Positions 26,738-35,213 of a stretch of 64,000 bases of DNA are shown in pieces; positions within the stretch are counted from its first letter, which is position 1; each line of letters starts with the position of its first letter. The stretch spans positions 62,001 through 126,000 of the forward strand of contig CAJAIA010000030.1 of assembly GCA_903939735.1 (NCBI GenBank), written 5' to 3'. This stretch comes from an uncultured Ignavibacteria bacterium. Its GTDB lineage: Bacteria; Bacteroidota; Ignavibacteria; Kapaibacteriales; Kapaibacteriaceae. The notes below the pieces were generated by a model. That model was not told the DNA's origin, did no database searches, and was given only the letters and a program-made list of their open reading frames with translations. Both the position numbers and the translations under genes were made by a program.

Positions 26738-27862
26738 TTACGAAGCACCAGGCTTCAAGCCCGTGATTTCGTGGATCATCTGTGTAAGATGTCGAACAAC
26801 GTCGCTGGTGGGAATTGCGGCCAGTGGTGCGTTGTGCGCAATACACGCCCAGTTTCGCGTTGCGTAAGGAAACCACGGAAGCAGCAGGCGATCATCCTGC
26901 GCAAACAGGACAACCGACGGAATGTTATAGGCAGCTGCCACATGGACCGCTGAGGTATCCGGCGTCAGGAACATATCGCAATGGCCGATCGCCTCTGCAA
27001 AGTCGCTGAATGACGGCCTTGGCGGTAGAACCCGAACGTCAAGTTGTTGTCCGATACGTTCAGCGATTTCTCGATGATGTGGTGCAGACATCACCACAAG
27101 TTCCAGTCGGCCCGCCGTGCGAGCCCCCTCGAATGATGAACAAACCTTTCGAAGCACTTCTGCAAGAAGCGATTCCGGGTACATACGATCAAGGTCGGAG
27201 CCCGATATGTTGATGCCGAGAATGTAGGACTGGTTAGGCCCAGCATGCGGATCGACGGAGGTGTGCGGTGTAACTCCTGGAAGCTTCGGACGCAATTCCT
27301 CGCGTGGAATGTCGAATCCGAGAGGCCATGTAACGCGCGCTATTCGCTCAACGATGTGCACCGCTGTTCTGTCGGCTAGTGGAACAACGTGGGTGTACAC
27401 TCGACGATTCTCTTTGTCAACTCCGATAGCAATCGGTGCACGTGACCCTTGCATCAACAAGGCAGACGTTGATGATGGATTGTCCATCAAATCAATGACT
27501 ACATCATACGCGCTGCGTCGGAGCTCACGGCGTAGCCGAACCAGATCAACGACTGACTTACGGAGGACATGAATACGATCGACGTATGGTTCAACGGCAT
27601 ACGCCACAGCTGTGTTATTTGTTGAGAGCACCATCCCAATCGTCGCATGAGGATAGCATGCGCGAATTGCAGCAATAATGGGCGTGCTTACGAGCACATC
27701 ACCGATACGATCTTGACGGAGCAAAAGGATCCGTGCATCGGGCTTAACAATGCTCTGTGCTGCAGGAGCTTCAACCACGAGAGGGTCTCCGCCACGCGTC
27801 ACCCACGTGTTATACCTGCGGCGCACAGCAAGTTCGAGACGCTTGATGAACGACTCTGCCAT
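26738..27862 (-). CDS. Glycosyltransferase family 9 (heptosyltransferase-like)
   Basis: A 374-residue GT-B enzyme. Hallmarks: ILLLRQDRIGDVLVSTPIIAAI near residues 45-65 and the C-terminal sugar-nucleotide site FLTPDTSAVHVAAAYNIPSVVLF. GT9 enzymes add heptose or related sugars to lipopolysaccharide core in the inner-membrane cytoplasmic leaflet. The start at 27862 is one base from the upstream stop; the frame extends to 27973 but only inside the upstream gene. It is paired with a GT4-type enzyme, suggesting a small glycan-assembly unit. The acceptor is unknown. Confidence 0.87.
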   Translation of the reverse strand: MAESFIKRLELAVRRRYNTWVTRGGDPLVVEAPAAQSIVKPDARILLLRQDRIGDVLVSTPIIAAIRACYPHATIGMVLSTNNTAVAYAVEPYVDRIHVLRKSVVDLVRLRRELRRSAYDVVIDLMDNPSSTSALLMQGSRAPIAIGVDKENRRVYTHVVPLADRTAVHIVERIARVTWPLGFDIPREELRPKLPGVTPHTSVDPHAGPNQSYILGINISGSDLDRMYPESLLAEVLRKVCSSFEGARTAGRLELVVMSAPHHREIAERIGQQLDVRVLPPRPSFSDFAEAIGHCDMFLTPDTSAVHVAAAYNIPSVVLFAQDDRLLLPWFPYATRNWACIAHNAPLAAIPTSDVVRHLTQMIHEITGLKPGAS

Positions 27863-27863
27863 G

Positions 27864-28997
27864 CTACCCCACGACCGTACGATACACGTCGTACGTTGCA
27901 CGTGCCGTGCTATCCCAGCTAAACATTGCTGACTGCTCCAGGCCTCGTTGGCGCATAGACGATCGAAGGTCATCGTCCTCTAGGCATCGCTTCATCGCTA
28001 CTGCGATCTCGTCGACGGATAACGGATCAACGTAGAGTGCTGCATCTCCGCCAACTTCGGGCAATGACGTAGTACCCGATGTAATCACAGGACATCCACA
28101 CTTCATCGCTTCGATTACAGGCAGTCCGAATCCCTCACCAAGCGTAGCGAAGACAAGTGCATGCGCAGATGAGAGGATCTGTACCATGTCCGGTGTCGAA
28201 ACATCCGTGAGCACCCGCAGAGATGGATCCTGGAACACCGCTGAGCGTTGCGCACGGAAGTGCGAGACCGCCTTATCACCACCAGCCATGATGAGGACAA
28301 AATCTACGTTTGACCGGAGTGCGTTCGGGAGCGACTGCCATGCTGCCAGCATACGATCAACATTCTTACGCCCATCAATGCGACCGATAAACAGCACGTA
28401 CGGACGCTGAAGTCCGTGGCGCTCACGCACATCAGCCTCCAGAGGAGTCGGCAAAAAGACCTCGCTGGCCGCTAGAGGCGTTACTGCAATTGGGCCCGAA
28501 TACCACGGGAAGTACTGGCGAATCGTTGATGCAACATAGGCGGATGGGCACATCACGGCCGATGTCGCGCGAAGCTGTCGAGCAATTCTCCGCGGAAACT
28601 TCGACTTCAACGTTCCTTCAATTCCCATCGACCCATACATCGGGAAGAGATCATGAATCGTCACGACGAGTGGTCGCTTGGTCGGAACAACCTTCTGCGG
28701 ACCAAGTATATGGACAAGATCAACATCGGATGCTGCGGCGTCCCATTGACGGCGCTGCACCATACGCATGACCCTGCGAAGGGGAGCTCCCAAAAGCCGT
28801 TCGTGCGAAAGCACATCACGCACATTCACATTGTGCGTTCCGAAATACGACGTGAGATCACGCCGTGAACCTTTCGCCGAAATGAGCGTAGCTTCAACAT
28901 GTTCATCAAGCGCCACGAGGGAGCGAATAAGCTCGCGTGAGTACCGTTCGATACCACTGCGACCCAATACGGCACTCGCATCGAAGGCTACATTCAT
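27864..28997 (-). CDS. Glycosyltransferase family 4 / group 1
   Basis: A 377-residue GT-B retaining glycosyltransferase. The N-terminal acceptor domain starts MNVAFDASAVLGRSGIERYS. The linker segment is PYVLFIGRIDGRKNVDRMLAAW, and the donor-site EX7E motif is in FATLGEGFGLPVIEAMKCGCP, followed by TSLPEVGGDAALYVDP. It probably builds surface polysaccharide or lipopolysaccharide together with the adjacent GT9 enzyme. A 34-base gap separates it from the upstream 96-aa gene, whose promoter box at 29348-29355 may drive the whole group. Confidence 0.9.
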   Translation of the reverse strand: MNVAFDASAVLGRSGIERYSRELIRSLVALDEHVEATLISAKGSRRDLTSYFGTHNVNVRDVLSHERLLGAPLRRVMRMVQRRQWDAAASDVDLVHILGPQKVVPTKRPLVVTIHDLFPMYGSMGIEGTLKSKFPRRIARQLRATSAVMCPSAYVASTIRQYFPWYSGPIAVTPLAASEVFLPTPLEADVRERHGLQRPYVLFIGRIDGRKNVDRMLAAWQSLPNALRSNVDFVLIMAGGDKAVSHFRAQRSAVFQDPSLRVLTDVSTPDMVQILSSAHALVFATLGEGFGLPVIEAMKCGCPVITSGTTSLPEVGGDAALYVDPLSVDEIAVAMKRCLEDDDLRSSMRQRGLEQSAMFSWDSTARATYDVYRTVVG

Positions 28998-29031
28998 GGC
29001 GACCCGACGAAATGATCAATTGGACCTGAGG

Positions 29032-29322
29032 TTAGACAACCTCTGTGGCTACTGCATACGTGACATTCGCAGCCAGAGCGTAGATCTTCTCGATCGCCGA
29101 AGCGATGGCAGCAGTTGTCTCAGGGTCGTCGGAGGCTTCGTATGCCTCGACAGACGGGTACACGTAGACTTCTTCGAAGTGATTGTGCTTGCCCTTTGTT
29201 TCATAGAGCGAAAACACTGTTTCCGATGCAGCATAGAATGCGCGCACCGCAGCAATCGCAGCCAGATACTCTGGACGCTTGCCATCAGGTATAGAGTACG
29301 ATACGCGGAACAGTACGTTCAT
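29032..29322 (-). CDS. 96-aa conserved-looking hypothetical, ferredoxin-like alpha/beta
   Basis: A small soluble protein (MNVLFRVSYSIPDGKRPEYL ... TVFSLYETKGKHNHFEEVYVYPSVEAYEASDD). The pattern of an initial strand, a helix, a strand and a charged EEVYVYPS strand, then a helix, resembles the dimeric alpha/beta-barrel (ABM/YciI-like) fold. That assignment is by pattern only, and no active-site residues can be named. It has its own perfect promoter box (29348-29355) and an AAGGA ribosome-binding site about 10 bases before the ATG, so it is very probably expressed. Confidence 0.7.
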   Translation of the reverse strand: MNVLFRVSYSIPDGKRPEYLAAIAAVRAFYAASETVFSLYETKGKHNHFEEVYVYPSVEAYEASDDPETTAAIASAIEKIYALAANVTYAVATEVV

Positions 29323-29347
29323 GCGGATGATCCTTGGTGAGTATCAA

Positions 29348-29355
29348 CAAAAATA
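29348..29355 (-). promoter_or_regulatory. -7 promoter box (TATTTTTG) before the 96-aa gene
   Basis: An exact TAnnTTTG match on the minus strand, 25 bases from the ATG at 29322 and 39 bases downstream of the pdhB stop. A weak GCC/GGC hairpin precedes it, but I do not call a terminator there. Confidence 0.55.
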
Positions 29356-29394
29356 CGCCAGACAACTCGGCTGCCGTATCGAACTTTTCAACAC

Positions 29395-30366
29395 TTAGAA
29401 GTTACAGAGTTCGCGGACGGCCGCTTGAATCTTCTCGGCGTTGGGCAACACCGCCTGTTCGAGCGTTGGCGCGAACGGCGTTGGACTGTCAAAGGCGGCA
29501 ACACGACGAACTGGAGCATCCAGGTATTGGAAGGCGATATCTGCAATTCGAGCAGCAATCTCGCCACCGAACCCGGCTGTAAGCACAGCTTCGTGTGCAA
29601 CAAGAGCACGTCCTGTTTTGCGGACGGACTCAAAGACGGTCTCTTGATCAAATGGAACGAGCGTCCGGATGTCGACAACTTCAATGTCGATCCCCTCGCT
29701 GGCGAGCGCTTCAGCAGCTGCCAGGGCCATATGCACCGCTGAACCGTAGGCAATGACGCTACAATGCGTACCCTTCCGCACAACCCGCGCCTGACCAAGC
29801 GGCACGATGTGCTCGCCTTCAGGAACCTCACCCTTGATCTTACGATACAGGCCTTTATGCTCAAAGAACATCACAGGATCGTTGTCGCGAATCGAGGCAA
29901 TCATCAGCCCCTTTGCATCATCTGGGAATGCTGGACAGACGACTTTGAGTCCGGTTGCATGAGCAAACCATGCTTCGGAATTACGGCTATGGAACGGATT
30001 TCCGCCGACGCCACCACCAGACGGACCGCGTACGACCATAGGGACTGGCAGACCCCATCGATAGGCCGTCGTGCCGGCGACCGTCACAACTTGGTTGAAC
30101 CCATTGGTGATGAAGTCCATGAATTGCATCTCGACAATCGGTCGCATACCATTAAGCGATGCGCCGATGGCCGAGCCGATAATCGCAGCCTCACTAATTG
30201 GTGCATCAATGATGCGCTTTGCACCGAATTCATCGAGGAAGCCCTTGGTCACTTTGAACGCGCCACCGTAGGTTCCGATGTCTTCACCAATCATGAACAC
30301 GTTATCATCACGACGCATTTCATGTCGCATTGCATCAGCAATTGCTTCGAGGTAGGTCATTTGCAT
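29395..30366 (-). CDS. pdhB: Pyruvate/2-oxo acid dehydrogenase E1 component, beta subunit
   Basis: A 323-residue E1-beta. It contains MIGEDIGTYGGAFKVTKGFLDEFG, DAPISEAAIIGSAIGASLNG, the MQFMDFITNGFNQVV segment and C-terminal VVDIRTLVPFDQETVFESVRKTGR. With the adjacent alpha subunit it forms the alpha2beta2 thiamine-diphosphate enzyme that decarboxylates a 2-oxo acid and acylates lipoyl-E2. Pyruvate is the likely substrate because a separate branched-chain-type fused E1 is present at 40882-43341. It lies 22 bases after pdhA in one transcript. Confidence 0.9.
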   Translation of the reverse strand: MQMTYLEAIADAMRHEMRRDDNVFMIGEDIGTYGGAFKVTKGFLDEFGAKRIIDAPISEAAIIGSAIGASLNGMRPIVEMQFMDFITNGFNQVVTVAGTTAYRWGLPVPMVVRGPSGGGVGGNPFHSRNSEAWFAHATGLKVVCPAFPDDAKGLMIASIRDNDPVMFFEHKGLYRKIKGEVPEGEHIVPLGQARVVRKGTHCSVIAYGSAVHMALAAAEALASEGIDIEVVDIRTLVPFDQETVFESVRKTGRALVAHEAVLTAGFGGEIAARIADIAFQYLDAPVRRVAAFDSPTPFAPTLEQAVLPNAEKIQAAVRELCNF

Positions 30367-30388
30367 GTGTTGTGTGCTTTCCTAACGA

Positions 30389-31405
30389 TCAGATCGACAT
30401 GAAGACGTTCTTGAATCCCTCTTCCGGAGCTGGCCATGCTCGCTCGAGTGCTCGATCGATAGAGGCAATCATCGTTGCGAGGGTTGTTTCCCGAAGCGCT
30501 TTGACCTCGTCTGCTGTCATGACACCATCGCGAACGATGCGCGTTATGTAGGTCTCCACAGGATCTTTCGTTGCCCACTCTTCTAAGAGGTCCTTCGGCA
30601 CATACGAGAAGTCATCATGCTCAGCATGGCCGCGCATGCGCATGGTGCGAGTTTCAATGAGCGACGGCCCCTCGCCGCGCCGAGCGCGCTCTACGGCCTC
30701 GAGGCATGTAGCATACACGAGCTCAACGTCTGTACCATCAATCGTGGTGCCGTACATGCCGTACCCCAGAGCTCGATCACTGAGTCGCTCACAGGCGAAC
30801 TCGAGTGAATTCGGCGTTGAGTAGGCGTACTGATTATTCTCGATGATGAGGATCAGCGGAATCTTGTGCACAGATGCGAAGTTGAGCGCTTCGTGTACTT
30901 CGCCTACCTGCGCTCCCCCGTCACCGATAAAGGTCAGAGAGACGGTTGTGATACCCCGCAACTGATCAGCAAGGCTGAATCCAGCTGCAACGGGAATCAT
31001 CGCACCGAGATGTGAAACATTTCCATAGATACGACGCGCAGGATCAGCATAGTGTCCGGTGCCATCGGTACCCCGCATCTGGCTCCCCTCACGGGCAAGG
31101 TGATTGACCATCAACTGATCAAGATCCTGTCCGAACACAAAGTGCGAACCGATGTTTCGGTGCATAGGGAACAACACATCGCGATCGCGATCCAGCGCAT
31201 AGGCACTCCCGACACTTACGGCCTCGTTACCGAGCTGAGAATATACACCGCCAAAGGCTTTGCCCTGGCGATATAGCCGAAGCATCGCGGTATCGAATTC
31301 GCGCGCCATGAGCATGTACGACAACAGCTCCTTGCGCTGATCAGCTGTCAGGAGCGATGTCGATTTCGAAGCTGGCTTGCCGGAAGAACGTTGTGTTGAC
31401 TTCAT
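30389..31405 (-). CDS. pdhA: Pyruvate dehydrogenase E1 component, alpha subunit
   Basis: A 338-residue E1-alpha. The thiamine-diphosphate motif is intact (FIGDGGAQVGEVHEALNFAS ... LIIENNQYAYSTP, GDG-x26-NN). The phosphorylation-loop-like region RTMRMRGHAEHDD is visible. The N-terminus before LLTADQRKELLSYM is basic and Ser/Thr/Lys-rich. I chose ATG 31405 rather than 31447, because the longer version would run across the promoter box at 31428-31435. Transcription probably starts about 16 bases upstream of this ATG. No E2 or E3 gene follows pdhB. Confidence 0.9.
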   Translation of the reverse strand: MKSTQRSSGKPASKSTSLLTADQRKELLSYMLMAREFDTAMLRLYRQGKAFGGVYSQLGNEAVSVGSAYALDRDRDVLFPMHRNIGSHFVFGQDLDQLMVNHLAREGSQMRGTDGTGHYADPARRIYGNVSHLGAMIPVAAGFSLADQLRGITTVSLTFIGDGGAQVGEVHEALNFASVHKIPLILIIENNQYAYSTPNSLEFACERLSDRALGYGMYGTTIDGTDVELVYATCLEAVERARRGEGPSLIETRTMRMRGHAEHDDFSYVPKDLLEEWATKDPVETYITRIVRDGVMTADEVKALRETTLATMIASIDRALERAWPAPEEGFKNVFMSI

Positions 31406-31427
31406 GTCCGTAGCGTGTAGTGGAGCA

Positions 31428-31435
31428 CAAAAATA
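31428..31435 (-). promoter_or_regulatory. -7 promoter box (TATTTTTG) of pdhAB, inside the cytochrome c terminator tail
   Basis: An exact TAnnTTTG match on the minus strand, 22 bases upstream of the pdhA ATG. It is located in the U-tract of the hairpin at 31439-31469, so the same bases could serve as terminator tail and promoter. Confidence 0.6.
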
Positions 31436-31438
31436 CAA

Positions 31439-31469
31439 CCGCCCCACCGAAGCTCGTTCGATGGGGCGG
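31439..31469 (-). terminator. Intrinsic terminator of the cytochrome c gene
   Basis: The minus strand folds into an 8-bp CCGCCCCA/TGGGGCGG stem, one T-G wobble, then CGAA/TTCG, with a CGAGC loop. TTGTATTTTTG follows. It lies 20 bases past the cytochrome c stop. Confidence 0.85.
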
Positions 31470-31489
31470 CAAATGTTTTCGACGGGTAC

Positions 31490-31906
31490 TTACTTCTTCT
31501 TGTGCTTCTTCACGTCAGCAACGGTAACAACCGGTCCCTTATTGCCCCATGAATTATACACATACGTCAGCACGCCAGCGATGTCCTCGTCAGTATACTT
31601 CTTCGGAAGCGGAGCCATTACACCGTTATACTCCTTGCCGTTGACTTTGAGCTTGCCACTCTTACCGTTGACCACTTCCTTGATGATTTGTGGCATTGGT
31701 GTCTTGGCGAGATAGTCACTCTTCGCAAGTGGTGGATAGACGGTTCCAAGTCCCTGTCCTGTCGCCTGGTGGCATGTCTTGCAATACTCGTTGTAAACTT
31801 TTTGTCCGCGCGCCATCGAAGCAGCCTTGTCCTGCGCTAAAACATCAGTTGCACCAACTGTGGTAAATGCGAGTGCAAGAACTAGTCCTACAATGTTCTT
31901 CATCAT
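31490..31906 (-). CDS. Small periplasmic class I cytochrome c
   Basis: A 138-residue exported monoheme cytochrome c. It has a signal peptide (MMKNIVGLVLALAFTTVG...LAQ), heme attachment CKTCH (Cys42-His46), a likely Met ligand in VMAPLPKK, and a lysine-rich tail (VKKHKKK). Being at the end of the cbb3 locus it is a plausible electron donor to the oxidase, whose CcoP carries only one heme. It has its own promoter box (31951-31958) and terminator, so it can be expressed separately from the oxidase operon. Two ATGs (31906 and 31903) are possible starts. Confidence 0.9.
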   Translation of the reverse strand: MMKNIVGLVLALAFTTVGATDVLAQDKAASMARGQKVYNEYCKTCHQATGQGLGTVYPPLAKSDYLAKTPMPQIIKEVVNGKSGKLKVNGKEYNGVMAPLPKKYTDEDIAGVLTYVYNSWGNKGPVVTVADVKKHKKK

Positions 31907-31950
31907 GAGTGTTGTACCGAAACAATGGTGTGAGAAGTGTTCAAGTGTGC

Positions 31951-31958
31951 CAAATATA
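31951..31958 (-). promoter_or_regulatory. -7 promoter box (TATATTTG) of the cytochrome c gene
   Basis: An exact TAnnTTTG match on the minus strand, 44 bases upstream of the first ATG. It directly abuts a short hairpin (31959-31972) that follows the SafE-family gene stop. Confidence 0.55.
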
Positions 31959-31972
31959 AGACCTTGCGGTCT
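31959..31972 (-). terminator. Short GNRA-loop hairpin after the SafE-family gene
   Basis: The minus strand reads AGACC-GCAA-GGTCT, a perfect 5-bp stem with a GCAA tetraloop, followed at once by TATATTTGG. It may be a weak intrinsic terminator for the cbb3 operon or a dyad operator for the adjoining promoter. Confidence 0.45.
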
Positions 31973-31978
31973 GAATTC

Positions 31979-32692
31979 TTATTGACCGTTGCAACATGAC
32001 GTGTGTTGGTGAGCTACGATTGAAGGGGGCGAGAGGTATGGTATTCCAAGCTCCATTCCTCGCAGAACTATCAGCACACCCATGGTGAACGCTAGCAGAG
32101 GGATGATAATTCCCAGGCGCGCTCCAAATCGTTGACGTAGTGCCGATGCACCGAAGGCGATGGCGAGCAATACGGGAGAGGTCCCGACCCCAAACCCAGC
32201 CATAAAGACAACACCTTGTGCGACGCCGCCACCCAACGCACTTCCTATCAACGCAGACGTTACAAGTCCGCACGGGAGAAGTCCGTTGACAACTCCAAGG
32301 AACACCATTGCGCGTTTAGGATGGCGTTGTGCCTGACGAATTGCAGCCGCACGGAGTGGTGCTGTATGCCGCTGCAACCATCTGGTCGGCAGTAGACTTT
32401 TGTGCCACAGCAGCTGTGCCAAAGCGATAGCAATCATGCTTACACCAGCCACGACCGAGAGAACACGACCATAGCCAGAGAGATCAAACACACTGGCACC
32501 GAGTCCCACAATAGCACCCATGACAGCATACACTGTTATACGCGCGATGGTATAGGTAGCCCTATTGACAAGTCGTTTACCGACAGATTCGTCTGCTGCC
32601 GGAAGTGCCATGACGAGTGGACCACACATGCCGACACAATGCATGCTGCCCGCTATGCCGAGCATGAGTCCACCAAGAGCGAGACTCATCAT
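31979..32692 (-). CDS. SafE/DsbD-like polytopic membrane protein of cbb3 loci
   Basis: A 237-residue membrane protein with about six predicted helices, of the sulfite exporter TauE/SafE (DsbD_2-like) group that recurs at the end of ccoGH clusters. Conserved features are MLGIAGSMHCVGMCGPLVMAL in helix 1, with two Cys and a His suited to metal binding, and VNGLLPCGLVTSALIG in the middle. The tail is HQHTSCCNGQ, which could also bind copper. A role in copper supply or oxidase maturation is inferred from location. The start overlaps the ccoH stop (ATGA). Confidence 0.82.
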   Translation of the reverse strand: MMSLALGGLMLGIAGSMHCVGMCGPLVMALPAADESVGKRLVNRATYTIARITVYAVMGAIVGLGASVFDLSGYGRVLSVVAGVSMIAIALAQLLWHKSLLPTRWLQRHTAPLRAAAIRQAQRHPKRAMVFLGVVNGLLPCGLVTSALIGSALGGGVAQGVVFMAGFGVGTSPVLLAIAFGASALRQRFGARLGIIIPLLAFTMGVLIVLRGMELGIPYLSPPSIVAHQHTSCCNGQ

Positions 32693-33126
32693 CGTAGCAT
32701 CATTGTTTGTTCAACTTCAAAACTCTCGCCCCTTGCACGCCAGCGTACAATCGCTCGCCAATGTCCAGGCGCTACATCAGCCAGCGAGTATCCGAGAGCG
32801 TTGTCTTCTCGAGCATGTATCGTCTCGTGTATATCCTGCGATGGATTATCCGGACGATAGAGGTGCAACGTGGCTGTAGTCGGCCTAGCATGGGGATCAT
32901 CTGCGACAACTCGTAGCATGCGTCCCTCAACCTGAATGTCGGCTCCCGCATCCTGGGCACGCTGACGCTCAAGCTTTGCTGTCGTCGTTCGCAAGGATTC
33001 CTGATAGTAATCCTCGCGCACAAGATCAACGCGCTGCGTCATGGCAAACGCAACAAATCCGAGTGTGGAGAGCGCAAATGCTCCGTACACCAGACTAATT
33101 CTCCAACCCCAATGAAATCGTGACAT
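32689..33126 (-). CDS. ccoH: FixH/CcoH family protein
   Basis: A 145-residue protein with one N-terminal membrane helix (WGWRISLVYGAFALSTLGFVAFAMT) and a periplasmic beta domain with the VREDYYQESLR segment. This matches FixH/CcoH, which is required for stable cbb3 assembly. It lies five bases after ccoG and overlaps the SafE-family gene, so the order ccoG-ccoH-safE is preserved. Sequence similarity is modest; the call rests on architecture plus locus. Confidence 0.82.
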   Translation of the reverse strand: MSRFHWGWRISLVYGAFALSTLGFVAFAMTQRVDLVREDYYQESLRTTTAKLERQRAQDAGADIQVEGRMLRVVADDPHARPTTATLHLYRPDNPSQDIHETIHAREDNALGYSLADVAPGHWRAIVRWRARGESFEVEQTMMLR

Positions 33127-33131
33127 AGTTG

Positions 33132-34583
33132 TTACTCCTGGGGACCTATAAACGTTGTTTCAACTGTCCGCAACACAGCGCCCCGTGATCGCACTTCGAG
33201 ACGAATCGTCTCGTCCCCTGTTCGCTGCGCCTGCGATGAACGAATGATGACTAATCGACCTTCCATCTTCTGCTCAGCCTTGACCATTGTTGGAAGGTTC
33301 AAGGGAGTAATCGAATAACCGGATGGTGATACAACAGCGATCTCATACGGGAGATCCTGCGATGTCTTGTTGATGATGTTGAGTGCATAGAAGTTCGCCG
33401 TGCCCTGTGCCATCGTTGTCCAGGTAGACTTCGGTTGACGAAGAAGGACAACATCAAGATCACTGCGCATTGCGAACAACACACCAACGACTGCAACGAA
33501 GACAACCCAAACAACGAGATATGCCTTGATACGACGTGTGAAAATGCGCGACGTGCCCTGCTCGATTGCATTGAGACTGCTGTACCGAATCAACCCCCTG
33601 TCAAGACCGACCTTGTCCATGACCTCGTCGCAAGCATCAATACAGGCTGTGCAATTCACACACTCGAGCTGTATACCGTTGCGGATGTCAATACCAGTTG
33701 GGCATACGGTGACACACTGGTGACAGTCAACACAGTCGCCCGCTCCGCGAGGCCGCGAAAAACCATGCTCGTCGGCGTGCTTTCGCGCATCGCTATCTGC
33801 CTTCGACCACTTTGTACGGCTCTCACCGCGCTTATTGTCGTACGTAACTGCAACGGTATTCTCATCAACGAGGGCCGACATATACCGTCCGTACGGACAG
33901 GCTATGAGACACGCCTGTTCACGGAATCGATAAAACACCATAAAGAACACAAAGGTGAAGAACAGAAGCCCACCAAAGAGTTCGAGATGCGCTGCCGGAC
34001 CATCGACGATGTACATGACCAGTCGATCACGAGAGATAACATACGAGAGGAAGACATTGGCGATGCCAAAGCTAATCGCAGCAAAGAGAAGCACCTTGAC
34101 ACCTGCGCGCCACCATCGATCCCACGTCCACGGCCCGTTGCGTCGAAGCGCTTGCTCTTTCGGTCCACCCTCAATCATCCACTCGATATTCCGAAAGACC
34201 ATCTCCATGAAGACAGTCTGCGGACACAACCAACCACACCAAATCCTTCCGAGTGTCGCTGTGAACAGCACAATCGTAATGACACCGGTAAGGAAGAGAA
34301 GAGCAATCAAGTAAAAGTCATTCGGCCAGAACGGCATTCCAAAGAGAACAAACTCACGTGTAATGATATTCAACAGGATAAACTGATGGCCGCCTACGGT
34401 TACAAAGGGGGCGAGCACCAGAAATGCGATCAGTACGATCGAAACAATCCGTCGCAACGTCGTATACCATCCACGAGGCATGCGAGCATAAATCCACCGA
34501 CGTCGTCCATCCGGTTGGATGCTCGCAAGTTCGGCACGATGCCGTTCGTGATCCTCTACGAGATCAAGGTCAATGATTGACAT
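33132..34583 (-). CDS. ccoG: cbb3 oxidase accessory ferredoxin-type protein CcoG
   Basis: A 483-residue inner-membrane protein of the FixG/RdxA family, linked to copper reduction for CuB assembly. It has several membrane helices in the N-terminal half, the WCGWLCPQTVFMEMVF motif, a cysteine-containing CLIACPYGRYMS, then two 4Fe-4S clusters (CVDCHQCVTVCPTGIDIRNG and CVNCTACIDACDEVM). A further helix and a C-terminal immunoglobulin-like domain follow. The start at 34583 falls four bases after the ccoP stop; earlier in-frame ATGs lie within ccoP. Confidence 0.93.
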   Translation of the reverse strand: MSIIDLDLVEDHERHRAELASIQPDGRRRWIYARMPRGWYTTLRRIVSIVLIAFLVLAPFVTVGGHQFILLNIITREFVLFGMPFWPNDFYLIALLFLTGVITIVLFTATLGRIWCGWLCPQTVFMEMVFRNIEWMIEGGPKEQALRRNGPWTWDRWWRAGVKVLLFAAISFGIANVFLSYVISRDRLVMYIVDGPAAHLELFGGLLFFTFVFFMVFYRFREQACLIACPYGRYMSALVDENTVAVTYDNKRGESRTKWSKADSDARKHADEHGFSRPRGAGDCVDCHQCVTVCPTGIDIRNGIQLECVNCTACIDACDEVMDKVGLDRGLIRYSSLNAIEQGTSRIFTRRIKAYLVVWVVFVAVVGVLFAMRSDLDVVLLRQPKSTWTTMAQGTANFYALNIINKTSQDLPYEIAVVSPSGYSITPLNLPTMVKAEQKMEGRLVIIRSSQAQRTGDETIRLEVRSRGAVLRTVETTFIGPQE

Positions 34584-34587
34584 ACGA

Positions 34588-35208
34588 CTACTCTGAAGAC
34601 TCGCCATGTTCGCAATGAACGTCGCGTCCTTCTTCGATCGGCTTTGGATCCGGAGGATGCGTACCATGCATTGCGATGATGTACGAGGCTACCTGAAGCA
34701 GTTGTTCATCGGAGAGCTTACTGCCACTTCCATACGGGAGCATACCCTTGTCCTGGTAACCTGTCGTGATGCTTGCTATGATCTCATCGACCGAACATCC
34801 GTGGATCCAATAATCATCTGTGAGGTTAGGTCCAACCTGACCACCCATATCTTCACGGTGGCAGGTATAGCAGATGTTCTCGTTCCCATTAAAGATTGCC
34901 TTACCCTTCGCAAGAGATTCAGCGTCGGTGAGAACAGCAATCGGACCGCTGGCCTTCTTCGGAGCATTTGCTCGTAGTGCTTCATTCTCAGCCACCTGCG
35001 CCTGATATTCCTGTTCTGATCCCCGCGGTCCATACCATAGGACGTTCCAATCGGGTCCAGTATAGACGTGGTAATAGTAGATGTAGATCACACTCATCAC
35101 GATCGTGAAGTAGAAGCCGTACAACCACCATCGTGGCAGGTTGTTATCATACTCACGAATACCATCTGCTTCGTGTTCAAGCAGTTGATCTTTTTCATGC
35201 TGTGCCAT
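34588..35208 (-). CDS. ccoP: cbb3 oxidase diheme-subunit homologue CcoP, here monoheme
   Basis: A 206-residue membrane-anchored cytochrome c: a short cytoplasmic N-terminus (DNNLPRWWLYGFYFTI is typical of CcoP), one helix at about 28-48, and a periplasmic heme domain with a single CYTCH (Cys113-His117). Classical proteobacterial CcoP has two CxxCH sites and about 300 residues. This one is shorter and carries only one. The C-terminal tail contains a DVHCEHGESSE segment that could bind metal. It lies between ccoQ and ccoG with gaps of four to five bases. Confidence 0.9.
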   Translation of the reverse strand: MAQHEKDQLLEHEADGIREYDNNLPRWWLYGFYFTIVMSVIYIYYYHVYTGPDWNVLWYGPRGSEQEYQAQVAENEALRANAPKKASGPIAVLTDAESLAKGKAIFNGNENICYTCHREDMGGQVGPNLTDDYWIHGCSVDEIIASITTGYQDKGMLPYGSGSKLSDEQLLQVASYIIAMHGTHPPDPKPIEEGRDVHCEHGESSE

Positions 35209-35213
35209 ACTGA

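Noticed and set aside
29356-29394. Possible terminator after pdhB
   Set aside because: Only a 3-4 bp GCC/GGC stem with a poor loop could be drawn before the T-rich TATTTTTG; I kept only the promoter call.
33435-34580. 381-codon open frame on the plus strand, antisense to ccoG
   Set aside because: Composition is a mirror of a membrane-protein gene (rich in Asn, Arg, Thr, His), with no start signal and no recognisable domain; ccoG on the other strand is unambiguous.
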